A stretch of DNA of 64,000 nt from Treponema sp. (GTDB taxonomy: Bacteria > Spirochaetota > Spirochaetia > Treponematales > Treponemataceae). The stretch spans positions 1 to 64,000 of the forward strand of contig JAFZWX010000215.1 in assembly GCA_017617145.1 (NCBI GenBank), given 5' to 3'. The position numbers were made by a program, and so were the translations under genes. Positions 46,521-54,862 of this stretch are shown in pieces (the stretch's first letter is position 1; each line of letters opens with the position of its first letter). Under the pieces are notes generated by a model, which worked only from the letters and a program-made list of their open reading frames with translations, made no database searches and was not told the DNA's origin.

Positions 46521-47150
46521 ATGAAATTATGTGTTAGAAAAGATATTTTTGATAGCATTTGTGATTCTCTTGGAATAGAAAAGGCATATAAATATATTAG
46601 ACGATGGGAAAAGCCAGGTGGTGGTTGGAATTATGAATATCCATCAGATATGCCTAGAAACACAAGAGAAAATGATAAGATTGTTACTAGAAGAAAAGCT
46701 AGAAAACATATTGCAAATAAAACTAAAATAATAACAGGTGTCAAACTAATTCAAAATGATGATGATTATGATAGAGAAGTAAACAGACTAAAACAACTTT
46801 CAAGAAAAGGACAATTAAGATGTAAGGCTCTTGGAAATGAAAATATTATAATTAATGATATTACTATAGAGCATACGAAAGCGACAAAAGGTGATCCCAG
46901 ACCACCAAAAGAAGTTTATCACAAGAGAATGTTATTTTCTTTTGCAGAACAGGTTTTAAAAAACGGTATTTTGAATGAGGTAACAAGAAGAAATACAAAG
47001 GGGAAAGAACATATTACTTATGGAATTGTAAATATGTGCAGGTATTATGATAAATACCTAGATAAAGTAGTAGATATTCCGGTAGAAATAGCTGTAGGGT
47101 ATGATGAAGATTCAAAGAAATATGTATTATCTGCATCAGATTTTGAATAA
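46521..47150 (+). CDS. Polyvalent-module protein, possible RelE/EndoU-like nuclease
   Basis: 209 residues, ATG 46521 after AAGGAG. N-terminal module KYIRRWEKPGGGWNYEYPSDM, as in 41667. Basic middle (KIVTRRKARKHIANKTKII). C-terminal HKRMLFSFAEQVLKNGILNEVTRRNTKGKEHITYGIVNMCRYYDKYLDKVVDIPVEIAVGYDEDSKKYVLSASDF resembles phage LPD3/barnase-EndoU-like domains. Nuclease activity not demonstrable here. Confidence 0.5.
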   Translation: MKLCVRKDIFDSICDSLGIEKAYKYIRRWEKPGGGWNYEYPSDMPRNTRENDKIVTRRKARKHIANKTKIITGVKLIQNDDDYDREVNRLKQLSRKGQLRCKALGNENIIINDITIEHTKATKGDPRPPKEVYHKRMLFSFAEQVLKNGILNEVTRRNTKGKEHITYGIVNMCRYYDKYLDKVVDIPVEIAVGYDEDSKKYVLSASDFE

Positions 47151-47265
47151 AAAAAATCCCTTTCAAAATATTGAAAGGGATGTATTGTATGTTTCAGCGG
47201 TACATACCGAACTCGATCCATCAACCAATTTAGATGGCGTACATTCGACCTATATTTATATTATC
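47150..47265 (-). ncRNA. Leftward small RNA with own promoter and terminator
   Basis: On the minus strand: TTGACA (47288-47283), 17-base spacer, GATAAT (47265-47260), start near 47253, and a perfect 11-bp hairpin ATCCCTTTCAA/TTGAAAGGGAT (47181-47156) followed by T6. About 103 nt, no ORF. Internal stem GCCATC/GATGG and palindrome GGTATGTACC. Opposite in direction to every nearby gene. Confidence 0.7.
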
Positions 47266-47314
47266 TGATAAAACATTGTTTTTGTCAAGTAAAAAAGTAT
47301 TGCAAAATAAAAAC

Positions 47315-47412
47315 TTGATTATTTGTGAAATATGTAAGATAATAACTTACAAGAAATAGATTTGTCTTGAAAAGGGCAGTCGGTTTAGTTTTATAACCGG
47401 CTGCCTTATTTT
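47315..47412 (+). promoter_or_regulatory. Late promoter with TGTAAG-N7-CTTACA operator and leader hairpin
   Basis: TTGATT 47315-47320, 17-base spacer, GATAAT 47338-47343. The operator TGTAAG (47333-47338) N7 CTTACA (47346-47351) overlaps the -10. Then TCTTGAAAAGGGCAG and hairpin GGCAGTCGGTT/AACCGGCTGCC (47374-47384 with 47394-47404) with a T-rich tail. Confidence 0.68.
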
Positions 47413-47446
47413 TTTAACTTTTATTTTTCCTGGGAGGATTTGGAAA

Positions 47447-49657
47447 ATGGCAAGATTCATGGTAAAAACTAGTGAATACAAGAATGTTTGTAAGGCTGTT
47501 AATGACAGAAAGTTAGCAGAGCTTAAAAAAGAGATAATTGAAATCCTGAAAAAGCAGGATGAAAAAGAGTTCAAGAAAGCTGTAGATTTATTTGAATCTC
47601 AGGAAATGCATTATTCACATCTTGAAAAATCAATTACAGGGAAATGGGTTGAAAAGGCCGGCTATGGTGTTGGTACAGTCCGTATCTGGAAAGGAAAGAA
47701 ATACAAGAAAATTGCTCCTGGCAAATGGGCTAGAGTTTTTGATAAAGAAGGTCGTGGAACCAATATTGCCATTGGTAAACTGATTTCAAAGGTTCAGAAG
47801 ATTGATAACGTTGAAGATCTTATGGCTTTGGTTATGGCAAATAAACAGCGATTTGTTGATGAAAATGGAGTTGATTTACCTGTTCTTGATAAGCTCCGTG
47901 CTGCTGTAGATGCTCGTAATGGCAATGTAGGAAACAAGGGAACTTCTAAAATTAAAAATACAACATTGAAATATGATGATAATGGTAAGATTAAAGAAGT
48001 TGAATCAACTTTAATTGAACCATCAGATACGGCCAGAAACTTCAAATATAATAAAGATAAACTTAGCATTAATGAATTGAAAGATGCAAAGAATGAAATT
48101 GATTCTTATATCCAGAAATTGAATAAAGAAATTAGTTCTTTGGAAAAAATTAAAAAAGAAAATGCGGATAAACTCACAGATAATGCAAAAGCAAATATTG
48201 ATGGTAATATTGCTTATTCAAAAAACATTATAAATGCTTATTCAAAGGATAAAGCAGATTGCGAAAAACTTCTTGAAGAAAAGAAAAATAAGCCGGCCGA
48301 AAAGGAAGAATTGTCTATGAAAGAAAAGGTGTTGATTGCAACCGATGAAGGGTCAAAAAAGGAGCTTGGCCGTGGTAAGATGTATAAAAAACATATTACC
48401 GAAATTCAGAAGATTGCAAATTCAAATATAAATGATATTCCAGAAAATCTTAAAACTATTAATGATTTTGTAAAATATCAGGATAGTTTGTATAATCCAG
48501 ATTATAAACAGGCTGGTAAAGATTATGCAAGATTAAAGAATCATGAACTTGCAAGAGAGATTTGGCAGAAAGTTGAAGATGGTGAAGCAGAATGGGATGA
48601 AAACGGCTATCTGAAACTTGATGAAAATGGATTACTTGCAAAGCCTGAAAAGAAAGAAGAAATTTCTACCAAAATATCAGTAGAAGAAATGAAATCTATG
48701 TCTGATGATGAACTTAAAGATTATGAGGCAAAACTTGAAAAAGAACTGCTTGGTATGAATCGTAATAATCCTGATTTTGCCGATAAATATAATCATTGGA
48801 GAGAAGTTCATGGTGAGAATAATGACAGATTCCACCAGAGAATTGAAGATGAAGCAAAAGCAGAAAAGCAAAAAGAATCAGATGCAAAGGCCGAAAAGGA
48901 AAAGGAAATCAAGGAAAAATATCACGGATATTTTGACAGCCGTTCAGGACTTGATAAAGCAAGAGACTTGAAAAACCTGGAAAAGAAGTTCAATTTTGAC
49001 GGCAAGGTTATGACAAGCAAGGACTTTGTTGAACAGGCTATTGATAACGGTGCTGAAATCAAGGAAAGGGAAGTAAACAAGCTTGATTATCCATCAAGAA
49101 CTCGCTGGAACAGAATGAACGGCTATGAACAGGAACAGTATGAAAGAAGAATCAAGGAAGCCGGAAAAAAGACTGTATACTCAATTAACGGCTATGAATT
49201 CCCTAAAACTGTAGTTGATTATGCAAAATACTACAAGGAAAACGGTAAGAAAGGTTCAGGTGAAGAAAAATCTTCTCTTTCTGATGTTGCAATAAAGAAC
49301 AGAGCATCTTCTATTGCAAGTTCTGTAGCATATTCAAAGACTTATCAAGAAAAAATGGGGGCTCCATTCAATATGGAAGTTGCAGAATCAATTATAGATG
49401 ATGCAGATGATATGGATGAACCAACAAAGAAAGCTGTAAGAGAAGAACTTAAAAAGCTTTATTCTGAAAGAAAAGTTCAGAAATCGCTTGATAATCAGTT
49501 CCTGATGGACATGTTTGTTGAAGATGAAATCCAAAAAGTTGAAGAAGAACAGGAAGAAGAATCTCTATTTGATGATTACTCAGCAGAACAGCCTGGTTTG
49601 TTCAATTCAACGGCTATGAAAGTTCAAGAAGCTTTCAACAGATGTAAAGTGATGTAA
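47447..49657 (+). CDS. Polyvalent-type coiled-coil protein
   Basis: 736 residues, ATG 47447 after GGGAGG. Residues ~70-150: GYGVGTVRIWKGKKYKKIAPGKWARVFDKEGRGTNIAIGKLISKVQ ... VMANKQRFVDENGVDLPVLDKLRAAV, the same module as in 39167-41326. Long charged coiled coils follow; YSKTYQEKMGAPFNMEVAESIIDDADD is near the C-terminus. No catalytic motif found. Lies just upstream of the protease, so possibly an internal head or ejection protein. Confidence 0.55.
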   Translation: MARFMVKTSEYKNVCKAVNDRKLAELKKEIIEILKKQDEKEFKKAVDLFESQEMHYSHLEKSITGKWVEKAGYGVGTVRIWKGKKYKKIAPGKWARVFDKEGRGTNIAIGKLISKVQKIDNVEDLMALVMANKQRFVDENGVDLPVLDKLRAAVDARNGNVGNKGTSKIKNTTLKYDDNGKIKEVESTLIEPSDTARNFKYNKDKLSINELKDAKNEIDSYIQKLNKEISSLEKIKKENADKLTDNAKANIDGNIAYSKNIINAYSKDKADCEKLLEEKKNKPAEKEELSMKEKVLIATDEGSKKELGRGKMYKKHITEIQKIANSNINDIPENLKTINDFVKYQDSLYNPDYKQAGKDYARLKNHELAREIWQKVEDGEAEWDENGYLKLDENGLLAKPEKKEEISTKISVEEMKSMSDDELKDYEAKLEKELLGMNRNNPDFADKYNHWREVHGENNDRFHQRIEDEAKAEKQKESDAKAEKEKEIKEKYHGYFDSRSGLDKARDLKNLEKKFNFDGKVMTSKDFVEQAIDNGAEIKEREVNKLDYPSRTRWNRMNGYEQEQYERRIKEAGKKTVYSINGYEFPKTVVDYAKYYKENGKKGSGEEKSSLSDVAIKNRASSIASSVAYSKTYQEKMGAPFNMEVAESIIDDADDMDEPTKKAVREELKKLYSERKVQKSLDNQFLMDMFVEDEIQKVEEEQEEESLFDDYSAEQPGLFNSTAMKVQEAFNRCKVM

Positions 49658-49802
49658 GTAATAAACTTACATATACCTTGACAAAAGTAAGAATATGGCT
49701 TTATACTATATTTAGTCATATTTTCCATATTAAATAATTTATTGATTTGTTCTGAAAAGGGCAGTCATGACGTGAAAAACGTTGTGGCTGCCCTATTTTT
49801 TT
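49653..49802 (+). promoter_or_regulatory. Promoter of head operon with TGTAAG-N7-CTTACA operator and CTGAAAAGGGCAG leader
   Basis: Operator 49653-49671, TTGACA 49678-49683, 18-base spacer, TATACT 49702-49707. GTTCTGAAAAGGGCAG at about 49749-49764, then a 15-bp hairpin GGGCAGTCATGACGT/ACGTTGTGGCTGCCC (49759-49773 with 49779-49793) and a T-run, just before the protease ribosome-binding site. Confidence 0.7.
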
Positions 49803-49820
49803 TGTTTCAGGAGTTGTGAG

Positions 49821-51350
49821 ATGGATAATGAAGTTTTAGTTATTGGAAATATCTGTAAATCAATCTCAGGTGAAGAAGATGAAAACGGAAACTACATCTT
49901 TGAAGTAGAAGCATCTAATGAGAACCTGGACCTGCAGAATCAGAGAACACTACAAAGTGCCTTGATGGATTCAAAGGAATACTTTCTAACAAACGGTGTT
50001 ATTTCTGATGATCACCAGCACAAAATCAAGCTTCCTGATGGAACTGTAGAAAGCCATAAGGAAAAAATTATCGGTGAACCTATTTCTGTAAGACGTGAAG
50101 GAAAATCAACTTTTGTAAAAGGCCGTTTGTTTGCTGGAATTGAAGCAGCAAAGCCTTATATAAATCTTCTTAAAAATAAAGCCAAAGTTGTAAAAGCATC
50201 TATTGGTGGAATCATGCCAACAATCAGGAAAGAAAAAGACGGTACTGAAACAGTAACAAGCTTTATGTGGAATGATTTGGCTCTTACTACTTCACCTGTA
50301 AATTGGACTGTTGGAAGTGCCAGGTTTGCTAAATCTATCGGAATGGTTGACTTCTGTAAATCATTGGAAGCCGGTTCTGGTACTAATGCTCCTGATTTTG
50401 AAAGCGGTCGTTCATTGCAGAAAGAAGATATTGAAGAAGAAACAACAAAACTTCTTGAAATAAATGACGGTGAAATGGATCCGGCTGATTCAATTGAAAA
50501 AACAAAAAAAGGCAAAGGAAAGTTCTTTGATAAAGAAGAACTGATAAAAGCTGCTCAGGAAAAAGAAATAAATGATATTTCTGAATGTATTCAGGAAATA
50601 GATAAGGGTAATTTGAATTCTGCTGATGAAATAAAGGCTTATTTAATCGGTAAGGGATTTGAAAAAAGTCAGGCAGAGGAAACTATGCTTGAAATTATAG
50701 AACAGGGAGGAAGAAAAATGGCCAAAGGTAATTTTTCTGAAACAGTAGACGGAATCTTGAAGTCTAACGGTGTTAAGAAAAGCACTGATGAAAAGAAAAA
50801 GCCAGAAGATGAAGAAATCGAAAAAGAAGAACTGTTCGAATTCGATGACGATTCAGAAGGCTCAGATGAAGAAGATGACGTTGAAAAATGCGGTGCCAAA
50901 GGCAGCGTAAAGAAAGGTTGTGGTGTTAAGAAGTCTCTTGATGAAGAAGAAGATTATCTTGATGCAACAGAGCTTGTAAAGTCTATGGGTGAAGAAATTG
51001 ATGCTCTCCGTGAAGAAAATGCAGAGCTCAGAAAATCAATTGATGAAACACAGAACAGTGTTTTGGAAATTGCCAAAGCTCTTGGTGAACCTGTAGCAAG
51101 ACAGAGTGTTGTAGCAAAGTCTATTCCTGGAAATGTAATAGCAGCTCCAACATCAAACAGAAAGCCGACAATGGCAGATTTTGATCAGTTCAAAATCTCT
51201 ATAGCTAAATCGGCTCAGGGTGGCAGAATGGAACCGGAAGAAGTTCAGTTCCTTAATTCAGAATTCCAGAAAGCTATGAACGGTGGAATTAGGGCAATTA
51301 AGCCTGAAACATGGCAGAAAATCTGTTCCATTGTTCGTGATAATCGTTAA
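49821..51350 (+). CDS. Prohead protease fused to scaffold
   Basis: 509 residues; ATG 49821 (CAGGAGTTGTGAG upstream). Protease domain (1-~175): DDHQHK (His) and VVKASIGGIMPTI (Ser) as in the S78/U35 phage proteases, then FMWNDLALTTSPVNW. Residues ~180-205 hold LEAGSGTNAPDFESGRSLQKED. C-terminal half is acidic coiled coil (scaffold): EEIEKEELFEFDDDSEGSDEED and REENAELRKSIDETQNSVLEIAKALGE. Assembles and matures the capsid shell. Confidence 0.8.
   Translation: MDNEVLVIGNICKSISGEEDENGNYIFEVEASNENLDLQNQRTLQSALMDSKEYFLTNGVISDDHQHKIKLPDGTVESHKEKIIGEPISVRREGKSTFVKGRLFAGIEAAKPYINLLKNKAKVVKASIGGIMPTIRKEKDGTETVTSFMWNDLALTTSPVNWTVGSARFAKSIGMVDFCKSLEAGSGTNAPDFESGRSLQKEDIEEETTKLLEINDGEMDPADSIEKTKKGKGKFFDKEELIKAAQEKEINDISECIQEIDKGNLNSADEIKAYLIGKGFEKSQAEETMLEIIEQGGRKMAKGNFSETVDGILKSNGVKKSTDEKKKPEDEEIEKEELFEFDDDSEGSDEEDDVEKCGAKGSVKKGCGVKKSLDEEEDYLDATELVKSMGEEIDALREENAELRKSIDETQNSVLEIAKALGEPVARQSVVAKSIPGNVIAAPTSNRKPTMADFDQFKISIAKSAQGGRMEPEEVQFLNSEFQKAMNGGIRAIKPETWQKICSIVRDNR
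50718..51350 (+). CDS. Nested scaffold protein (internal start)
   Basis: In frame with the protease at residue 300: AGGGAGGAAGAAAA precedes ATG 50718, a very strong ribosome-binding site inside a coding region. The product would be 210 residues of scaffold alone, like lambda Nu3 inside C. Translation is inferred from the site only. Confidence 0.6.
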   Translation: MAKGNFSETVDGILKSNGVKKSTDEKKKPEDEEIEKEELFEFDDDSEGSDEEDDVEKCGAKGSVKKGCGVKKSLDEEEDYLDATELVKSMGEEIDALREENAELRKSIDETQNSVLEIAKALGEPVARQSVVAKSIPGNVIAAPTSNRKPTMADFDQFKISIAKSAQGGRMEPEEVQFLNSEFQKAMNGGIRAIKPETWQKICSIVRDNR

Positions 51351-51367
51351 TAAAAAGGAGGCCGAAA

Positions 51368-52813
51368 ATGGACGGCATTTTTGACGAAGAATTTGAAGCT
51401 CAGTCTCAGAATACAGAGCTTGAAAAGGCTCTTGAAGCCGGTTATGGTACAGATGCTGCATCGTTCACACAGGGACGTTCTTTGCAGCGAGAAGATTTGG
51501 AAGCAACACTTGTTACTGTTCTTGATGTAAAACAGAAAGATTTGAAGCTTTTCCACAAACTCCACAAACAGCCTGTAACTTCTACAGTTCATCAGGTTGA
51601 ACGTCAGACAGACGTTGGTGATGATGAATTCCTGTTCGTTGGTGAAAGCGAAAAGGCATCAGAAGGCGATCCAACATTCCAGAGAAAGATTTATGAAACT
51701 AAATACACCACAAGCAAGTGGGAAGTTTCACATCCACTTTCTCTTACAGACAATGTTGAAAATGCTATCAATGCATCAAAAGTTGCTGCTGTTATGCGTG
51801 TTTCTAAGGGTACAGAACGTTGTATTTTCCACGGAAACAGTGCAGCATCACCAAAACAGTATGATGGTCTTTTGAAGATTATTGAAGATTCTGCAAAGAA
51901 TACTTCTGTTGCTGAAAGACTTCGTGCAACTGTTATGGATATTCGTGGTCTTGAAATTGGTGAATCTGATACAATTGATGGTGAAGTTATTGATGCTGGT
52001 GAAGCATTGTTTGATGACATTGCCGAAAAGGTATACTCAAAGGGTGGTGATCTTGCAGAAGCTTACTTCCCACCTGTTATTTCTCGACAGTTCAAGAATA
52101 TGTTCAGTTCACGTCTCCGTCTTTCTACAAAAGATGAGCAGTTTGCTATGGATAAACTGCCAAAGATTATTACAGCAACAAACTCAGTTATCAATATTAC
52201 AGATGATGCCGGTGCAGATAAGATGTTCCGTGTAAAGGGTCCTGTAGTTGCAGCTGGTAACAGTGCAAAACGTCCTAATACACCAACAAGCATTACCGGA
52301 GTAGCTGCAAGTGATTCTGCATCTAAGTTTACAACAGCTTATGCTGGAAACTATGTATACGGTGTTCATGCAATCAATGCTTACGGTATTTCTGCCGCTG
52401 CAACAAGTTCATCAGTAACTGTAGCTGCCGGAGAAAAGGTAACTCTTACAATTACTCCTGATACAAACGGTGAAGCTGCAACAGGATTTATTATTACACG
52501 TTCAAAGGCCGGTGGTTCAGAACTTATGGAAATGGTAAGAATTGCAAATTCAGGAAATTCAACTACAACTTATGTTGATTTGAATGAAGATTTGCCAGGA
52601 ACAGCTCAGGTTGTTCTTCTTACTCCAACAACTGATGAAATGCGCCCTAATGCAAGCTTTGGTCAGCTCATGGGAATGTCAAACTTTGATCTTCCTACAG
52701 ATTCAAGCCTTGCTCACCGTGGTGTTGTTGCATTGTACGGTATGCTTGAAGTTCGTGCGCCTGAATATTGTGCTATGATTAAGAACGTTGGTTATACCGG
52801 CGGTCTTTACTAG
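51368..52813 (+). CDS. Major capsid protein with Ig-like insertion
   Basis: 481 residues, ATG 51368 after AGGAGG. Near the N-terminus EAGYGTDAASFTQGRSLQRED, nearly the same as in the protease. HK97-like fold elements: FLFVGESEKASEGD, TTSKWEVSHPLSLTDNVENAINAS, ERCIFHGNSAASPKQYDGLLKII, PPVISRQFKNMFSS. Residues ~305-415 (PTSITGVAASDSASKFTTAYAGNYVYGVHAIN ... TYVDLNEDLPGT) look like an Ig/FN3 domain, a surface decoration. Ends VRAPEYCAMIKNVGYTGG. Confidence 0.85.
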   Translation: MDGIFDEEFEAQSQNTELEKALEAGYGTDAASFTQGRSLQREDLEATLVTVLDVKQKDLKLFHKLHKQPVTSTVHQVERQTDVGDDEFLFVGESEKASEGDPTFQRKIYETKYTTSKWEVSHPLSLTDNVENAINASKVAAVMRVSKGTERCIFHGNSAASPKQYDGLLKIIEDSAKNTSVAERLRATVMDIRGLEIGESDTIDGEVIDAGEALFDDIAEKVYSKGGDLAEAYFPPVISRQFKNMFSSRLRLSTKDEQFAMDKLPKIITATNSVINITDDAGADKMFRVKGPVVAAGNSAKRPNTPTSITGVAASDSASKFTTAYAGNYVYGVHAINAYGISAAATSSSVTVAAGEKVTLTITPDTNGEAATGFIITRSKAGGSELMEMVRIANSGNSTTTYVDLNEDLPGTAQVVLLTPTTDEMRPNASFGQLMGMSNFDLPTDSSLAHRGVVALYGMLEVRAPEYCAMIKNVGYTGGLY

Positions 52814-52833
52814 CAGATAATGGGGGTTGTATT

Positions 52834-53145
52834 ATGGCCACTGCAAAAGCAAAACCAGATACAGCCTCTATTGTTGAAGAAGAAAAAACAACAGTAGAGA
52901 CTGAAAAACCGGTTGAAACAAAACCGGAAACAAAGGCAGAAAAGGTTGAAAAAGCTGAAAAACCAGCCAAAGAAAAGGCTATTAGTGATGATGCAAAAGT
53001 TATCATTAAGTGTGAAACTTATGCCGGAAAAGAACTTGTTCTGCCTACAAGAACAATAACTCTTGATGAAAAGGGATGTTGTGAAGTAACCGGAATCGAA
53101 GCCAAAAGACTTCTTACACTTCCAGGTTATGAACTTTCCAAATAA
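52834..53145 (+). CDS. Hypothetical head-associated protein
   Basis: 103 residues. The first ~50 are a disordered Lys/Glu/Thr/Pro run (AEKVEKAEKPAKEKA); the second half is a small beta domain (VIIKCETYAGKELVLPTRTITLDEKGCCEVTGIEAKRLLTL), like a small head-decoration/completion domain. Located between capsid and connector. Not recognised. Confidence 0.5.
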   Translation: MATAKAKPDTASIVEEEKTTVETEKPVETKPETKAEKVEKAEKPAKEKAISDDAKVIIKCETYAGKELVLPTRTITLDEKGCCEVTGIEAKRLLTLPGYELSK

Positions 53146-53156
53146 GGAAGCATAAA

Positions 53157-54299
53157 ATGGCAATTCTCGCTGAAAGTACAACAAACAGAATACTCGTTAC
53201 AATCTCAGGTGTTACAGAACCTGTTATTCTTGAACGTCTTTTCTATAAAGAAAACAACTGGCTTGTTTGGACTGGAAGCGGTTTTGCCGATCCTTTAGAT
53301 GAATCTACAATACCACTTCCTATAAATGCAGGTGATTTTGTAGATTCATTTAATCTTACATCAGGATTATATCAATACCGAATTCACAAAGCTGATATTT
53401 TAGAGCCTGAATATAAGGATTATCAGTTTTGTTGTTGGACTAAATTCGGTGTTCCTGATGCTGTTGGTTATTCTTTTAATAATTACAAAGTGCCGGAAGG
53501 TTCATGGGGTACAATTGTAACTCCGGATGATTGCCGTTATACGTTCCTTTGGGGAACCGATTTTAAGGCTGCAAACGGCTCATATTTTACAGATGAACAG
53601 ATACAATGGTTTATTGATGCTGCAACAAGAGAAATGGAAAGACAGCTCAATATAACTATCGTTAAAAAACGTATTAAATCAATGGCAACAATAGAATCTA
53701 AACATCTTGTAAAGGGTGTTGATTATGACGTTGAAGAAACACCTTATGACTTTTCTTACAGAAAAATACAGCGTTATGGAATGATACAGACAAAACAACG
53801 TCCAATTCTGGATATTACACGTTGTACTTTAATCAATAAAGGTCAGTCCGATGATGTAGATTTATTGCCATCTGTTATTCCTGATAAGAAAAACGGTGTA
53901 ATTAAGTTTATGAAACGTCCATTCAAGCCTAATGATACATGGTTTGGAATTACGGATGCCATAAGCCGTTACGGTTCAGAAACATGGAATCCACATATAT
54001 TTTATGTAGTTGATTACGATGCCGGATTTGAAAATTCTGATGAAGTTCCATCTGATTTGAGACAGATGATTGGAAAAATGGCAGCTATATCACTCTTGAA
54101 TGTTATTGGTGATGGCCTTATGTCAGGTTTTTCAAGTTCTTCACTTTCTATGGACGGTGTATCTGAGAGTTTTTCAAGTACCCAATCCGCTACGAGTGCC
54201 TATTTCGGTGCCCGTATTGCAGTTTATCAAAAAGAGGTGCAAGAGTACATTCAGCAGAATAAATATAAGTTTGGATTCTATAGAATAGGTGCATTATAG
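53157..54299 (+). CDS. Head-tail connector protein
   Basis: 380 residues. N-terminal beta region (~1-115), then FTDEQIQWFIDAATREMERQLNITIVKKRIK (about 142-172) like the helical adaptor proteins of the gp6/gp15 group, and a C-terminal SSLSMDGVSESFSSTQSATSAYFGARIAVYQKEVQEYIQ. The S-x-S-x-D-G-x-S-x-S motif is typical in this position of neck genes. Probably the first ring after the portal. Confidence 0.65.
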   Translation: MAILAESTTNRILVTISGVTEPVILERLFYKENNWLVWTGSGFADPLDESTIPLPINAGDFVDSFNLTSGLYQYRIHKADILEPEYKDYQFCCWTKFGVPDAVGYSFNNYKVPEGSWGTIVTPDDCRYTFLWGTDFKAANGSYFTDEQIQWFIDAATREMERQLNITIVKKRIKSMATIESKHLVKGVDYDVEETPYDFSYRKIQRYGMIQTKQRPILDITRCTLINKGQSDDVDLLPSVIPDKKNGVIKFMKRPFKPNDTWFGITDAISRYGSETWNPHIFYVVDYDAGFENSDEVPSDLRQMIGKMAAISLLNVIGDGLMSGFSSSSLSMDGVSESFSSTQSATSAYFGARIAVYQKEVQEYIQQNKYKFGFYRIGAL

Positions 54300-54347
54300 A
54301 AAAATACCGGCTTAGGCTGGATATTATAAATAAGGGAGGAAACAAAA

Positions 54348-54683
54348 ATGTTTACTTTTGATAAAGAACAGATTAAGAAAACTTCTCCGCTTGGAGAAAT
54401 GATTGCTGAATCAGTTGGAGTTCCTGTTGATTGTGGTGGACTTGATTTGAAAGAGGGTACACCTAGTAACATTCCTGGAATATTCAAGCAGGTTGAAAAG
54501 GCTTATTCAGTTGGTAATCCTGTTGTTGCAAAGAATCTTCTTTGGGAAGGTGCTGCTTTTACACCGGCTGTAGTTGCCGTTACAAAGCGGCCTAGTGGTA
54601 ATTTTATCTGTACATTCTCAACATTACAGATTGAGATTGAACCGGATGATGATGTAACAGTTATCAATATGTTGGCCGGCTAA
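54348..54683 (+). CDS. Hypothetical structural protein
   Basis: 111 residues, ATG 54348 after AAGGGAGGAAAC. FTFDKEQIKKTSPLGEMIAESVGVPVDC, NIPGIFKQVEKAYSVGNPVVAKNLLWEGAAFTPAVVAV, IEIEPDDDVTVINMLAG. Neck or head position; not recognised. Confidence 0.5.
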   Translation: MFTFDKEQIKKTSPLGEMIAESVGVPVDCGGLDLKEGTPSNIPGIFKQVEKAYSVGNPVVAKNLLWEGAAFTPAVVAVTKRPSGNFICTFSTLQIEIEPDDDVTVINMLAG

Positions 54684-54699
54684 TTCAAAATGATTGATT

Positions 54700-54775
54700 A
54701 AGGCGCTTTTTTTTGTAGTTTTTTCATGCCTTTTGAGATACAGTTTCCGGTCTGTATAAAACCGGATTTTTTATA
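54700..54775 (+). terminator. Intergenic terminator-like hairpin
   Basis: GGCGC followed by T8 near 54704, then TCCGGT-CTGTATAA-AACCGGA followed by T6 (about 54745-54771). The second is a plausible intrinsic terminator or leader hairpin. No clear promoter. Confidence 0.5.
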
Positions 54776-54785
54776 GGTGAAAAAA

Positions 54786-54851
54786 ATGATACTGATTGCT
54801 ATATTATTATTGTTATTGGCTGTATTTATTATATGGCTTAAAGATTTGTAG
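54786..54851 (+). CDS. Membrane micro-protein (21 aa)
   Basis: ATG 54786 after AGGTGAAAAA, TAG 54849-54851. MILIAILLLLLAVFIIWLKDL: a single hydrophobic helix with a charged end. Ribosome-binding site and isolation between hairpin and next gene support it; otherwise unproven. Confidence 0.4.
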   Translation: MILIAILLLLLAVFIIWLKDL

Positions 54852-54862
54852 GAGTATAAGTC

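Noticed and set aside
54100..54288. Internal ORFs in other frames of the connector and capsid genes
   Set aside because: Nested in well-conserved genes, low-complexity translations and no start signals.
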